Below, piece after piece: positions 54,660 to 64,000 of a stretch of 64,000 bases of DNA. The notes beneath the pieces are model-generated. The model saw only the letters and a list, made by a program, of their open reading frames with translations, did no database searches and was not told the DNA's origin. The position numbers and the translations under genes are program-made. The DNA comes from Epiperipatus broadwayi (taxonomy: Eukaryota; Onychophora; Udeonychophora; Euonychophora; Peripatidae). The first letter of the stretch is position 1; the number at the start of each line of letters is the position of its first letter. The stretch lies in assembly GCA_028023455.1 (NCBI GenBank), contig JAQFVV010000150.1, positions 2,425,550 to 2,489,549 on the forward strand, given 5' to 3'.

Positions 54660-57115
54660 TAATACACATGTAAAAAAGCAAGGTAGTAGAAATGTGTATG
54701 GTAGGGACTAATAATTTGTCAGAATCATCAGAGAAAGTAATGATTAAGTATGTAGATTTGATTAAGAATTTGAGTAGGATTAAAGGAAGAGCAGGAGTAG
54801 TTGGATTACTACCAAGATTTGACAAGAGGTATTTGTTAGATAGGGCATGTTCTATAAATGAGAGACTGAAAAAATTGTGTGAGAGAAATAATGTTACGTT
54901 TATGGATGTGTGGGATTGTTTTATTCGAAAGAGGGAGTTATATAGTAAAGATGAGTTGCACTTAGGAAAACAAGGAAGTGAAGTTTTAGGGAGTCTGATT
55001 TATAAAGAATATATTTTAGGAAACTTATAAAAGGGGGGGGGGGATTTTAAATTGTAGTATTATCAGAACGAAGAAGAATGGATAGAATGTAATAAATAAG
55101 CAAAAGAAATTTGATTTAAATATAAGTATAGATATGGAGAAGGAATGAGTTTGTAAAATTAATTGTAAGAAAGTTATTTATAAATGTAACGGAAAAGAAA
55201 AAAAAGAACTTATAAAAGAGTAGTTAGGAAAAAAGAAATTGTTAAAATTGGGTATTTGAATATGCAAGGTGGTAGGAGACCAGAAAAGTGGATGGAATTA
55301 AATAAAGCAATTAAAAATGAAGAGCTTGAGGTATTAACAGTAATGGAAACACATCTAAGAGAAGAAGAACCTATTCTGGAACATTTAGTATGGCAGGGTA
55401 TAAATAGAAAAAAAAAAGAGGGGTAGTGGTATAGGTGTTATATGACAAAATAAATATTGTTCAATGTAAAGAACACTTGTGGTTTGCAATAAGGTTGGGT
55501 AGACAAGAATGGATGGTGGTTATAGTTTATATAGTTACTGGAGATAGTCAAATTATAATGGAGTGGAACAGTAACATATATGAATGTCTAGTTAAGGATA
55601 TACAAAGTTTTAAAGAAAAGGGGAAGAGATTAATGGTTATAGGGAATATGAATGGACATATTAAAGAAAATAATGATGTTGATAATAAAAATGAACAGCT
55701 TTTAAAGAAATTTTGTCAGGGAATGACTTTGAGAATTGGAAATGTATCAAATATTTATGAGGGAAAATACACATGATCTAGAAATAATATATTTCACACA
55801 ATAGATTATGTATGTATTGGTAGAGAAAGAGGGAATGAATAAAGTAAGGAAAATTAAAGTGTTTGATATTGAAGAGAAAGTATGTACTAGTAATCATAAC
55901 TTTATTGTAATTGAAATGGTTAGTAATGTGATGGAGAATAGAAATAAAAGTAGAAATAATAGTGAAAGATGTGGATGGAAAGTGAATGATAATAATAAGT
56001 TGGAAGAGTATAAAATGCAAAGTGAAGAAATCATGGAAGACTTAGTTGGGGATGAGTATTAGGACTGGTGTAATGAAATAGAAAAAGTGGCAAATAGGGT
56101 TTTAGGTGAGAATATTCAGAAGAATAAGTGTAATGAAAAAATGAGAATTACTAAAAGTCTAAAAGAGAGGAAATAAGCATGCAGAAAATATAAGTGTGCT
56201 ATTAAGAACAAGGAAAGTGAAAAATATATTAATGCCAAATGGGAAAAGTACTTAGAAAAAAAGAAGTTGGCTAAAATAGATAATTATAGAGAGAGAATGG
56301 AAATTGAATAGTAAATTGTTGTAGGATAATAATAAAAGTGAAGAGATGGGTGTAAAAATTTTTGGAATTACATTAAAAGGAGAAATGTAGGGGAAAGAGA
56401 GATATTATTACTACAAGATGAGAGAATAGGTTGTAGCTCTAGAGAAGATTTAGAGAGAATCTTAAATAGACACGTAATGGATATAAAAAAGATGTTACAT
56501 GTGAAGGATAGAGTGATAGAAAACATGAAAACATATAGTAATGGAAATATTAAGGTTTACAAAAAATGAACTGAATGAAGTATAGAAGAACTTGAAAAGT
56601 GAAAAGGCAAGAGGTTTAGATGGATGGGCAGTAAAGATGGTAATGAATTTAGGAAAATAAGGCAAAAGTAAAATTATTATCTTGTTTTAATAAGATGGCA
56701 CAGAATAAAGTTTTTCTGAGTACTTGGAATAATAAAAGAGTAAGATTATTATTTAAAGGAAAGGGTAAGGATCATAAAAAGTTAAATAATTATAGACCGA
56801 TAGTGGTAACACCAGTTTTATATAAAGTTTCTATATATATGGTGGCTAGAAGAGTTGTAAAATAGACGGAAGGGAATAATGTAGTGGGGGAAATGCAAGG
56901 AGGTTTTAGATTAGATAGGCATATAGAAGATAGTTTATTTGTAGTTACACAACTTATGGATATGAGTAGGAATTCAGGTAGACAATTATATATAAGTTTT
57001 ATAGATATAGAGAAAGTATATGATAGAGTAAATAGAAATAGATTATGGATAAGTTTAGCAAATTTGGGAATAGATGAAGCTTTAGTGGATATTATTAAGA
57101 AACTATATGAAAATA
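54660..57115 (+). pseudogene. CR1/L2-like LINE copy C, ORF1 esterase through RT motif A
   Basis: The best copy of this family, 5'-truncated near 54,660. After the esterase (separate entry) the endonuclease begins near 55,240 (IGYLNMQGGRRP, then VMETHLREEE), passes GNMNGHIKE (usual GDFN changed to GNMN) and SNHNFIVIEMVSN (SDH changed to SNH), so catalytic residues are lost. The Lys-rich linker lies at 56,160-56,330. RT follows: FTKNELNE, KARGLDGW, RVRLLFKGKGKDHKKLNNYR, PIVVTP, GEMQGGFRLDRHIEDSLF and FIDIEKVYDRVNRNRLW (motif A). Several frameshifts and stops. The RT is interrupted at 57,116 by a repeat array and resumes at 61,741. Confidence 0.82.
54692..55030 (+). pseudogene. LINE ORF1 SGNH/GDSL-like esterase domain (truncated)
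   Basis: An open frame of 112 codons. MCMVGTNNLSES matches the conserved GTND block of SGNH hydrolases, GVVGLLPRFDKR the following strand, and DELHLGKQGSEVLG the D-x-x-H catalytic block near the C-terminus. The N-terminal Ser block (GDS) is upstream of the truncation, so the catalytic triad is incomplete. Esterase domains of this kind occur in ORF1 proteins of CR1, L2 and related LINEs and are thought to act on lipids or protein acyl groups. This supports the clade suggestion for copies A, B and C. Confidence 0.75.
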
Positions 57116-57291
57116 ATTACTATATATATATATATATATATGAAAAACAAAAACAAGTTAAATTCATGTAACATGCTATCACTTGTATTTATGATCAATA
57201 GATAGTGTTTTACCAAAAACACCGAACAAGTGTAAATTTGTTTACATAAACAACAAAAGAGTCAGCATTCACTATTTCTTTCATTTTCCCA

Positions 57292-57338
57292 CTCTCAGAT
57301 CAGCTGATTTCAAGCTAATTTGCTATCATCAGTGAAGG
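57292..57338 (-). ncRNA. Type I hammerhead ribozyme motif (family 1, unit 1)
   Basis: Minus strand: stem I CCTTCA with TGAGAG, core CTGATGA, stem II AGC/GCT with an A/T-rich loop, GAAA, the self-complementary stem III TCAGCTGA, and the AUC cleavage triplet. U-U faces the core at the base of stem II. One base in stem I differs from units 2 and 3. Confidence 0.75.
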
Positions 57339-57698
57339 ATAGAATTAGAAACTAGATCTAAACACTGACTCCAAGTGTTTATGCAAACAGTTTCTATCAG
57401 TTTGCAAGCATAAATTTTTTAGACCGGTAAAGTCTTCAAACTCAGCCTAACAAGCCAGATAGCTACATGGGTCTGCTCTCAGTTCAGTTTCACCACATAG
57501 TCAAAGCCTTTGCAATATATATATCATTGTAAAAATCTTTAAATGTACATTTATGAAAAACAAGTTAAATTCACATAACTTGCTATCACTTGTATCAATG
57601 ATCAATAGATGGTGTTTTACCAAAAACAATGAACAAGTGTAAATTTGTTTACATAAATGACAAAAGAGTCAGCATTCACTATCTCTTTCATTTTCCCA

Positions 57699-57745
57699 CC
57701 CTCAGATCAGCTGATTTCAAGCTAATTTGCTATCATCAGTGAAGG
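57699..57745 (-). ncRNA. Type I hammerhead ribozyme motif (family 1, unit 2)
   Basis: The best-preserved copy. Minus strand: CCTTCA pairs with TGAGGG (six pairs, one G-U), then CTGATGA, a three-pair stem II (AGC/GCT), GAAA, TCAGCTGA, and cleavage predicted after ATC. The very short palindromic stem III is typical of hammerheads thought to work as dimers, which fits tandem units. Confidence 0.78.
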
Positions 57746-58115
57746 ATAGAGTTAGAAACTAAATCTAAACACTGACTCCAAGTGTTTATGCAAACAGTTT
57801 CTATCATTTTGCAAGCATGAATTTTTCAGACCGGTAAAGTCTTCAAACTCAACCTAACAAGTCAGATATTTATATGGGTCTGATCTCAGTTCAGTTTCAC
57901 CACATAGTCAAAGCCTCTGCAATATATATATATATCATTACAAAAACCTTTAAATGTACATTTATGAAAAACGAAAACAAGTTAAATTCACGTAACTTGC
58001 TATCACTTGTATTTATGATTAATAGATGGCATTTTACCAAAAACACCGAACAAGTGTAAATTTGTTTACATAAACAACAAAAAAGTCAGCATTTACTATC
58101 CCTTTTGTTTTCCCA

Positions 58116-58162
58116 CCCTCAGATCAGCTGATTTCAAGCTAATTTGCTATCATCAGTGAAGG
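58116..58162 (-). ncRNA. Type I hammerhead ribozyme motif (family 1, unit 3)
   Basis: Identical to unit 2 in every core and helix position described there. Spacing from unit 2 is 417 bases, so a tandem transcript would be cut into monomers of that size. Confidence 0.78.
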
Positions 58163-58355
58163 ATAGAGTTAGAAACTAGATCTAAACACTGACTCTAAGT
58201 GTTTATGCAAACAGTTTCTATCAGTTTACAAGCATGAATTTTTTAGACCAGTAAAGTCTTCAAACTCAGCCTAACAAGCCATGCTTGCAAACTGATAGAA
58301 ACTGTTTGCATAAACACTTGTGGAGTCAGTGTTTAGATCTATTTTCTAACTCTAT

Positions 58356-58400
58356 TCTTCACTGATAGCAAATTAGCTTGAAATCAGCTAATCTGAGGGT
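58356..58400 (+). ncRNA. Defective hammerhead motif (inverted unit 4)
   Basis: Plus strand: TTCACTGATAGC shows that three bases (TGA) of CTGATGA are deleted; stem III also reads TCAGCTAA. GAAA is present. Inactive copy of the same motif. Confidence 0.7.
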
Positions 58401-58763
58401 GGGCAAATGAAAGAGATAGTGAATGCTGACTCTTTTGTCGTTTATGAAAACAAATTTACACTTGTTCAGTGTTTTTGGTAAAATGCCATCTATTGATCAT
58501 AAATACAAGTGATAGCAAGTTATGTGAATTTAACTTGTTTTTGTTTTTCATAAATGTACATTTAAAGGTTTTTGAAATGATATATATTGCAGAGGCTTTG
58601 ACTATGTGGCAAAACTGAACTGAGACCAGACCCATGTAGCTATCTGGCTTGTTAGGCTGAGTTTGAAGACTTTACCGGTCTGAAAAATTCATGCTTGCAA
58701 ACTGATAAAAACTGTTTGCATAATCACTTGGAGTCAGTGTTTAGATCTAGTTTCTAACTCTAT

Positions 58764-58811
58764 TATTCACTGATGATAGCAAATTAGCTTGAAATCAGCT
58801 GATCTGAGGGT
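58764..58811 (+). ncRNA. Type I hammerhead ribozyme motif (inverted unit 5)
   Basis: Plus strand: TTCA, CTGATGA (58,770-58,776), stem II, GAAA, TCAGCTGA and TC, then TGAGGG. Core is intact; the outer part of stem I is weakened (TTATTCA instead of TCCTTCA). Confidence 0.75.
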
Positions 58812-58918
58812 GGGCAAATGAAAGAGATAGTGAATGCTGACTCTTTTGTCGTTTATGTAAACAAATTTACACTTGTCCGATGTTTTTGGTAAAATGCCAT
58901 CTATTGATCATGTATATA

Positions 58919-58953
58919 TATATATCAATTAGGGAATATAAAATCAGTTAAAG
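58919..58953 (+). repeat. Left 35 bp target-site duplication of the RTE-like LINE
   Basis: Identical over 35 bases to 61,741-61,775 (TATATATCAATTAGGG through CAGTTAAAG). It is original sequence of LINE copy C: the aligned part of copy A at 14,845-14,870 carries the same CAATTAGG-type sequence. Confidence 0.9.
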
Positions 58954-61740
58954 GAACCGAGCAGGGCAAATTCTTAATGTCCACTCCATACGTTCTTGTC
59001 GTTGCAGCTGTTATTACTATGTGATTATTCATATAGTATGCGAACATGGATGGGCTGCTCACCAACACGCATTAGCCAGTGTGGTGAGTTTATTGGCTTT
59101 TTACCTCTGAGTTTAAGATCAAGAAACACCATGGTCTTTCTTCTCAGTGCCTGAAAAGGCAGAATGAATGTTTGTGTAAAGATAAAATTTTTCCAATACA
59201 TATATACAATTATGACAGACAAAAATAAAGCAGGCCCTTATTCCCAGGAGGCTGTAAAGTCACCAACCAAGGCAGGGTTGGTGACCAAGGCGGAGGGTGC
59301 TAGAATCCCCTGGTTGTGGACCCAGGCTGCCATTTGATGATGACTTTTTATTTAGGTACTTACAACGCAGATCACTTTCAAGTAAGGAAGATTGCAAGAA
59401 TTAGAAGAAGAATGTCTTATATTAAATGGGACATTATTGGACTTTGGGAAGTTAGAAGAAAAGGAGAAGAAACATTGTTTAAAAAGTGGACATATACTCT
59501 ATTATAAGTATTGGAAATACAGTGGGTAGTTTATAAAAAAAAGTAGAAAATTGTGGAGTTGTAGTGTATGGAGAGTGAGATTAGTTATACAACTATGCTA
59601 AATAATATTCAGGTTTGTGTAAGTTCTCATGTGTGAAGTAGTAAGATTTTTATATGGATTACAAAGCTTTTGTCAGAATAAATTTAAATTGTTATGGGAG
59701 ACTTTAATGCTATTGGAGAAGAAGGAAATTGTTGTAGGTATTTTGGTTATGGTAATAAAATGAGAGAGGAAGACTTGTGAGTTTGCAAAAAAAAAGCTTT
59801 ATATTATGAATTCATTTTTTGAGAAAAGTTAAAAGGAAGAAAAGCAAATAAGGTACGGTTGGTTATATTTTGCAAAACATATTTCAAGATTGTATGTTCT
59901 TAATAAATTTAAAAGGAGTTATGATTATAAGGTGTAGTTACGTGTTAATGTAAAAGGAGGAAAATTATTAAGAAAAATAATATTTACAGTTGTGTTCCTA
60001 TCTTCAGAAACATTCTAATGAATTTAAATTAGAATACAATAGTTTCAAGTGTTAGGAGATTTTGAACAGATCAATTGAAGAAATTAATATGAAAATAACG
60101 ATACTTTTAACCAAAATAGCTGGTAAAAAAGCAATTACTAATAAAATTTTACAGCTAGGAATTTGAGAAAGAAGGAATATGAAGATATAAAAATATGTAT
60201 AAAGAAGAATATCTCGAATTTTGTAAAATGGTATGAAAGTTGAAAGATATAAAAGTATACGTGAAAACAAGAAGTTGAGAAAAAAGTTATAGAAAAATTA
60301 AAATTTTGATGTAGATATTCGCAAGAAAAGATGATATTACAAAAGAAAATGGAGATTTTTAAAGAATTATATAGTAATAAAGAAAAGTACCTCCTATATC
60401 TATTATTCTTCCGAATCCATTTAAATGAAGAAGGAAATTAAGTGTAGAGGAAAGCCAGATGTGATATAATTGATATAAAAAAGAGGTGAGAAATAGAAAC
60501 AATTTTAGAAAGTATATATTCAAAGATAAAGATTAGGAAGATTGGAAGAAGAGTAATAATATTAATATTTAAAAAAGGTGATAAAGAAGATATTAGAAAT
60601 TACAGACCTATCACCTTTATCTTTTATGTAAAATTTTTACCAGATAATTACAACTCATCTACAAAACTTTGGTTTCCAAAAAAAGTGTTTAAAAGTGGTT
60701 TTAGTCATCAATCCAGGTATTGAGAGAGTCAAGAAAGGAAGAATATGAGTTGTCTTATGTTTTGGATTTGTAGATTATGAAAAGGCATTCGATTCTATAC
60801 ACATTTTTCAGTGATTAAAGCATTGGATCATCAAGGTATAGTCCAGGATATTGTCTATTTTAAAGAATATTTATAAAAAAAAATTAGTATATAATGATAC
60901 TAAAATCAATAGAAGGTGTAAGAAAGTGACCCATATCTCCAAAACTCTTTACAGCAGTGTCAGAAGTATTTTGTGGATTAAAATGGGAAACAAAGGAGTG
61001 AAAGTAAATGGAGAGTATTTAAGTCATTTAGATTTGAATGTGTAGTTGTTTTTGAAATAATGTTTAGAGCAGGAAATGTTGCAGAGTTATCAGATGAAAG
61101 TAGAAAAGTAGAACTAAAGATAAATGTTAAAAGACAAAGTAATGTTTAATCGATTTGTCAAAATATGAAAATAAAGATTGATTATGAAGAATTAGAAGAA
61201 GTTAACAGTTAAAAATACCTTGGTAGATTATTAATACAGATGGAAAAATGGAGAATAATCATAGAATTAAACTTGGTTGGAGTGTTTGGTAGAAATAACT
61301 TGATACTAAAAAAATATGCTATGTGTTTGAAAAGGATGGTTTTTACAAATGTGTTTTACAGTTCTTACTTATGGATCTGAGACTTGACACTTAATAGAAG
61401 AGCAATACAAGATTAGACCACTCAAAGGAGTATGGAGAGATGTATGTTGGGAGTAAAAGAAGAGATCGAAAAATGTATGGGTAAGAAAAAAAGGTGTTAT
61501 GCTTATTGAAAAATTAAAAGATTGAAATGTGAGTTAGGCTGGAATATTGTAGAAGAGATGATAATAGATGTACAATTGAAATTTTAAAAGGATTTAAGAG
61601 ATTGTAAAAGAAGAAAGAGATATGAGATGGATGGATGAAATAAGATAATTGAGGGTGTTGTGGAGAGAAAGCTAAAGATCGGAGAAGATGGGTTAAACTT
61701 AGAGACCTTATGAGGGATTGTAATGGTGTGATGATGATGA
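58954..61740 (+). mobile_element. RTE-like LINE inserted in LINE copy C
   Basis: A 2,787 bp element between exact 35 bp duplications. It opens with a GC-richer 5' leader (58,954-59,340). Endonuclease blocks: GTYNADHFQVRKI near 59,358, KWDIIGLWEVRRKGEE near 59,425 and GDFNAIGEEG near 59,705. RT blocks: NYRPI near 60,600, VDYEKAFDSI-like residues near 60,775 and FSVIKALDHQGI. C-terminal: a YGSET.TL block near 61,375, QRSMERCMLGVK near 61,425 and a W.DEI..L/VLWRE region near 61,630. It ends in TGATGATGATGA, the microsatellite tail expected for RTE elements. All frames are broken, so the copy is dead, although the duplications remain perfect. Affiliation with RTE rests on the endonuclease signature and tail. 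Confidence 0.82.
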
Positions 61741-61775
61741 TATATATCAATTAGGGAATATAAAATCAGTTAAAG
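61741..61775 (+). repeat. Right 35 bp target-site duplication of the RTE-like LINE
   Basis: Exact copy of 58,919-58,953. LINE copy C resumes with it and continues TTAAAAATGGGGTGGGAC. Confidence 0.9.
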
Positions 61776-63242
61776 TTAAAAATGGGGTGGGACTAAGGTA
61801 AGGATGCCCTATGTCACCTATTTTGTTTGTGTTGTGTTTTAGTGAAATAGAAAGAGCAATAGAAAGATTAGAAAAAGGGATAAAAATACCATTAATAGGA
61901 GGTAAGGGAGTATATATTTTGCCAGGTTTTTTTTGCAGATGATATATTTTTGTGTGCAGAAAGAAGAGAAGATATGGAAGTTATGCTGAGGACATATGCA
62001 AGCATGGGTAAAAAGATGGGTATTAAATTTAGTGAAGAAAAATAAAATATAATGATGTTAATACTGGTAAAAGAAAACGTGTAGAATTTTTATTGGGAGA
62101 TATTAAGTTAAGTGTGGTGAATAGACATAGTTATTTGGGAATTATTTTAAGTAATCAGAAAAATTGTTTGGATGAATAGGAGAAAAAAATTGATAAATAA
62201 AGCAAAAAAAAAAGGGGGGGATTGATAAAGAAATTAAGTGTTTTCATATAATAAACATGATGTATCTATAATTATGTTAAAGGGAGTTGCAGTAGCAGAG
62301 TTAATATATGGTAAGGATGTGTTATGTGTTAGTAAAGGGGTATTAGATTACTGAGACAAAGCACAAAAGACATGCATTAGATGCAGATGTATGGACAGCA
62401 AGGGAGGCAATTCAAGGAGAAATGGAATGGTCAAGTTTTTATAAGAGAGATGCAAAAAGCAAAATGAAAATATTTGGTAGATTGCAATATATGGATAATA
62501 AAAAAATAGCCAAAATAGTATTTAACTGGGTTACAGTAAAGGGCGGGCAACAAGATTGGTGAGAAAGGTAATGTGGTATGCAAAAGATTTGGACAAAAAA
62601 TCTATATCAGCATATTTCTACAAAAGATGGGATGATTATGTTAAGAGGATTGTTGAGTGTTATAGTGGTGAGGAATTGAATAAAAGAATAGATTTATTAA
62701 TAAAGAATAGGGAGTTAGAGAAATGGAGAGCTAGTATGGAGACTAAAAAGAGTTTATAAACAGAATATTAGGTGTGAGTTAATATATGACAATTTAAGGA
62801 AAGTAGTTTATTGTTTAAAGGCTCAATTGGGATCTTTAGCAACAAGAGAATATACATGTAAATGGAAAAATATGAGTGGTTTAGTTTGTAAATTGTGTAA
62901 GGAAGGAATAGAAAATATTAGACATCTGTTAATTGAATGTAAATGCTTGAAAACAGAAAGGGCACATATAATGAAGTTATGGAAGAATAAATATGAAAAA
63001 AGTGGTTATACAGAAAGTGGATTATTGTTTTTTATGCTGGGTTTGTGAAAAAATAAGGGGGATTTAGATATAAAGGCCATAGAGTTGACAAAGATTATGT
63101 TGTGGAAATGAGATGGAGCAAAATATGTAAAATTTTTAGAGTGGGAAATGGAAAATAAAGTGGCTAACAGGTTTCTCTGGATATAATTGCTAAGAGATTA
63201 TTACTGCCTTCATTTAAGGAGAAGCCACAGTACACCACATCA
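61741..63242 (+). pseudogene. CR1/L2-like LINE copy C, RT end and 3' part
   Basis: Continues the RT interrupted at 57,116: GCPMSPILFVL (61,809), ERAIERLEKGIKIPLIGG, a frameshifted FADDIFLC box near 61,937, MGIKFSEE (62,016), SYLGIILSN near 62,130, then the C-terminal region MVRKVMWYAKDLDKKS, KRWDDYVKRIVECYSGEELN (62,556-62,759) and a finger-like CKLCKEGIENIRHLLIEC (CX2CX8HX4C) at 62,890-62,945. It ends in CACCACATCACATAA at 63,233-63,247, the family's 3' terminus. Several stops. The same C-terminal finger occurs in the fragment that follows. Confidence 0.8.
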
Positions 63243-63249
63243 CATAATG

Positions 63250-63690
63250 AGATCTTTAGCAGCAAGTAAATATACACATAAATGGAGAAATATTGTGTAA
63301 TTTAGTCTGCAAGCTGTGTAAGGAAAGTATAGAAAATATTATGCATCTATTAATTGACCATAAATGCCCAAAAGCAGAAAGGATATAAATAAAGAAGTTG
63401 TGCAAGAATAAATATGAACAAAGTGATTATACAGAAAGTGGCATATTGTTTTTTTATGCTGGGTTTGGGAAAAAATAAGAGGGTTTTAGATCTAAAAGCC
63501 ATGGAGTTGACAAGGATTATGTTGTGGAAATGGGATGGAGCAGGGTAAAAAAAAATATGGGAAAACTTGGGGTGAGGAATGAAAAGGGTTCAAAATGGCT
63601 AACAAGTTTCTCTGGGCATAGTTGCTGAGAGATTGTTGACTCTGTATAAGAAGAAGTCACAGTGCATCACATCACATTATCATTATCAAC
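63250..63690 (+). pseudogene. Second 3' fragment of the CR1/L2-like family, directly downstream
   Basis: AGATCTTTAGCAGCAAGTAA to CATCACATCACATTA repeats the last 440 bp of copy C (compare 62,833-63,242) with substitutions. It begins within eight bases of the end of copy C, so either a 5'-truncated copy inserted at the older 3' end or the tail was duplicated. It encodes only the finger-like C-terminus, with stops. Confidence 0.75.
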
Positions 63691-64000
63691 AGCACTAGCA
63701 AACAATATAATTATTTCAACTCTAAGGAAAAAACAAGCTAAAAAATCTATACAAACCGATATGTAAATCACAAATATGTCCACAACAGACCATCCTAATC
63801 CATCACTCTACCTATCAACTATTTTGCAAGGCTAACTTTTAACATCAGCAAAAAAATTTATTTTTGAAACATTTCAACGCAATGTCTAATTATAGTTCTT
63901 CATTCTAATCTAGTCTCAAACATGTCTTCCTGATAAAAAATAATCAATATGGGACTGTTTTATAATGATAAAGTCTACCTCTCCCATTAAAACCATGCTA
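63691..64000. other. Unassigned DNA to window end
   Basis: No feature recognised. Confidence 0.5.

Larger units (their letters stand above)
57116..58918. repeat. Palindromic array of about 410 bp hammerhead repeats
   Basis: Three plus-oriented units begin near 57,143, 57,554 and 57,967 (AAGTTAAATTCA recurs at 57,155, 57,562 and 57,979; periods 407 and 417). The third stops at about 58,281, where the array turns head-to-head into two partial minus-oriented units (58,282-58,692 and 58,693-58,912). Each unit carries a ribozyme motif on its own minus strand. Flanking TA runs at both ends show insertion into a TA-rich site within LINE copy C. Shared landmarks: CTCAGATCAGCTGATTTCAA, ACACTGACTCCAAGTGTTTA, AGACCGGTAAAGTC. 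No coding frame. The organisation resembles metazoan retrozymes, which are tandem hammerhead-bearing non-autonomous retroelements. Confidence 0.85.

Noticed and set aside
58281-58300. Assembly artefact as the cause of the head-to-head junction
   Set aside because: The inverted units differ from the forward units by many substitutions and a core deletion, so they are separate copies and not a duplicated read. Long reads would still settle it.
1-64000. CRISPR arrays, bacterial operons, ribosome binding sites
   Set aside because: No regularly spaced short repeats with unique spacers and no prokaryotic gene organisation; all signals are those of a eukaryotic repeat-rich region.

Overview
The window reads as intergenic (possibly intronic) DNA of an AT-rich animal genome. 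By eye GC is about 25-30%. There are long A/T runs, TA-rich microsatellites and almost no sustained open reading frame outside transposable elements. No host protein gene, rRNA or tRNA gene could be supported. The mix of Penelope-like elements, CR1/L2-like, RTE-like and Tx1/L1-like LINEs, an LTR retroelement, small TIR elements and hammerhead-bearing repeats points to an invertebrate metazoan. I cannot name the species or phylum.

Layout. 1-2.9 kb: a 3' Penelope-like fragment encoding a decayed GIY-YIG domain, local duplications and a short telomere-like stretch. 2.9-8.3 kb: mostly unassigned AT-rich DNA with two minisatellites. 8,343-13,155: a complete but apparently non-coding LTR retroelement (two 2.13 kb LTRs, a 554 bp interior, a primer-binding site). 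13.4-19.9 kb: a minus-strand CR1/L2-like LINE split by a 2.7 kb insertion. 21.4-22.1 kb: an RTE-like 3' fragment. 22.3-28.9 kb: a Penelope-like element with repeated pseudo-LTRs, a decayed reverse transcriptase and GIY-YIG endonuclease, and a 928 bp TIR transposon inside an extra pseudo-LTR copy. 28.9-34.4 kb: unassigned, with several small TIR elements. 34.4-40.8 kb: a nearly intact minus-strand Tx1/L1-like LINE with three reading frames. 41.3-43.4 kb and 50.9-51.4 kb: a family of about 425-440 bp repeats carrying a hammerhead-ribozyme motif next to tRNA-like A and B boxes. 44.3-46.4 kb: another CR1/L2-like LINE. 48.4-50.2 kb: two Penelope GIY-YIG fragments inside a 130 bp inverted repeat. 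51.9-52.8 kb: a palindromic array of about 320 bp units. 52.9-53.2 kb: an RTE 3' end. 54.7-63.7 kb: a third CR1/L2-like LINE broken by two insertions: a palindromic array of about 410 bp hammerhead repeats (57.1-58.9 kb) and a 2.79 kb RTE-like LINE with a 35 bp target duplication.

Nothing here works as a host pathway; the loci interact as nested parasites. The autonomous retroelements (RTE, Tx1, CR1/L2, Penelope) supplied or once supplied reverse transcriptase. The LTR element and the hammerhead repeats have no coding capacity and would depend on enzymes supplied in trans. The most interesting signal is the co-occurrence of two unrelated hammerhead repeat families, each found head-to-tail and head-to-head, resembling the metazoan retrozymes (small hammerhead-bearing non-autonomous retroelements). 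One of them combines the ribozyme with a tRNA-like Pol III promoter.
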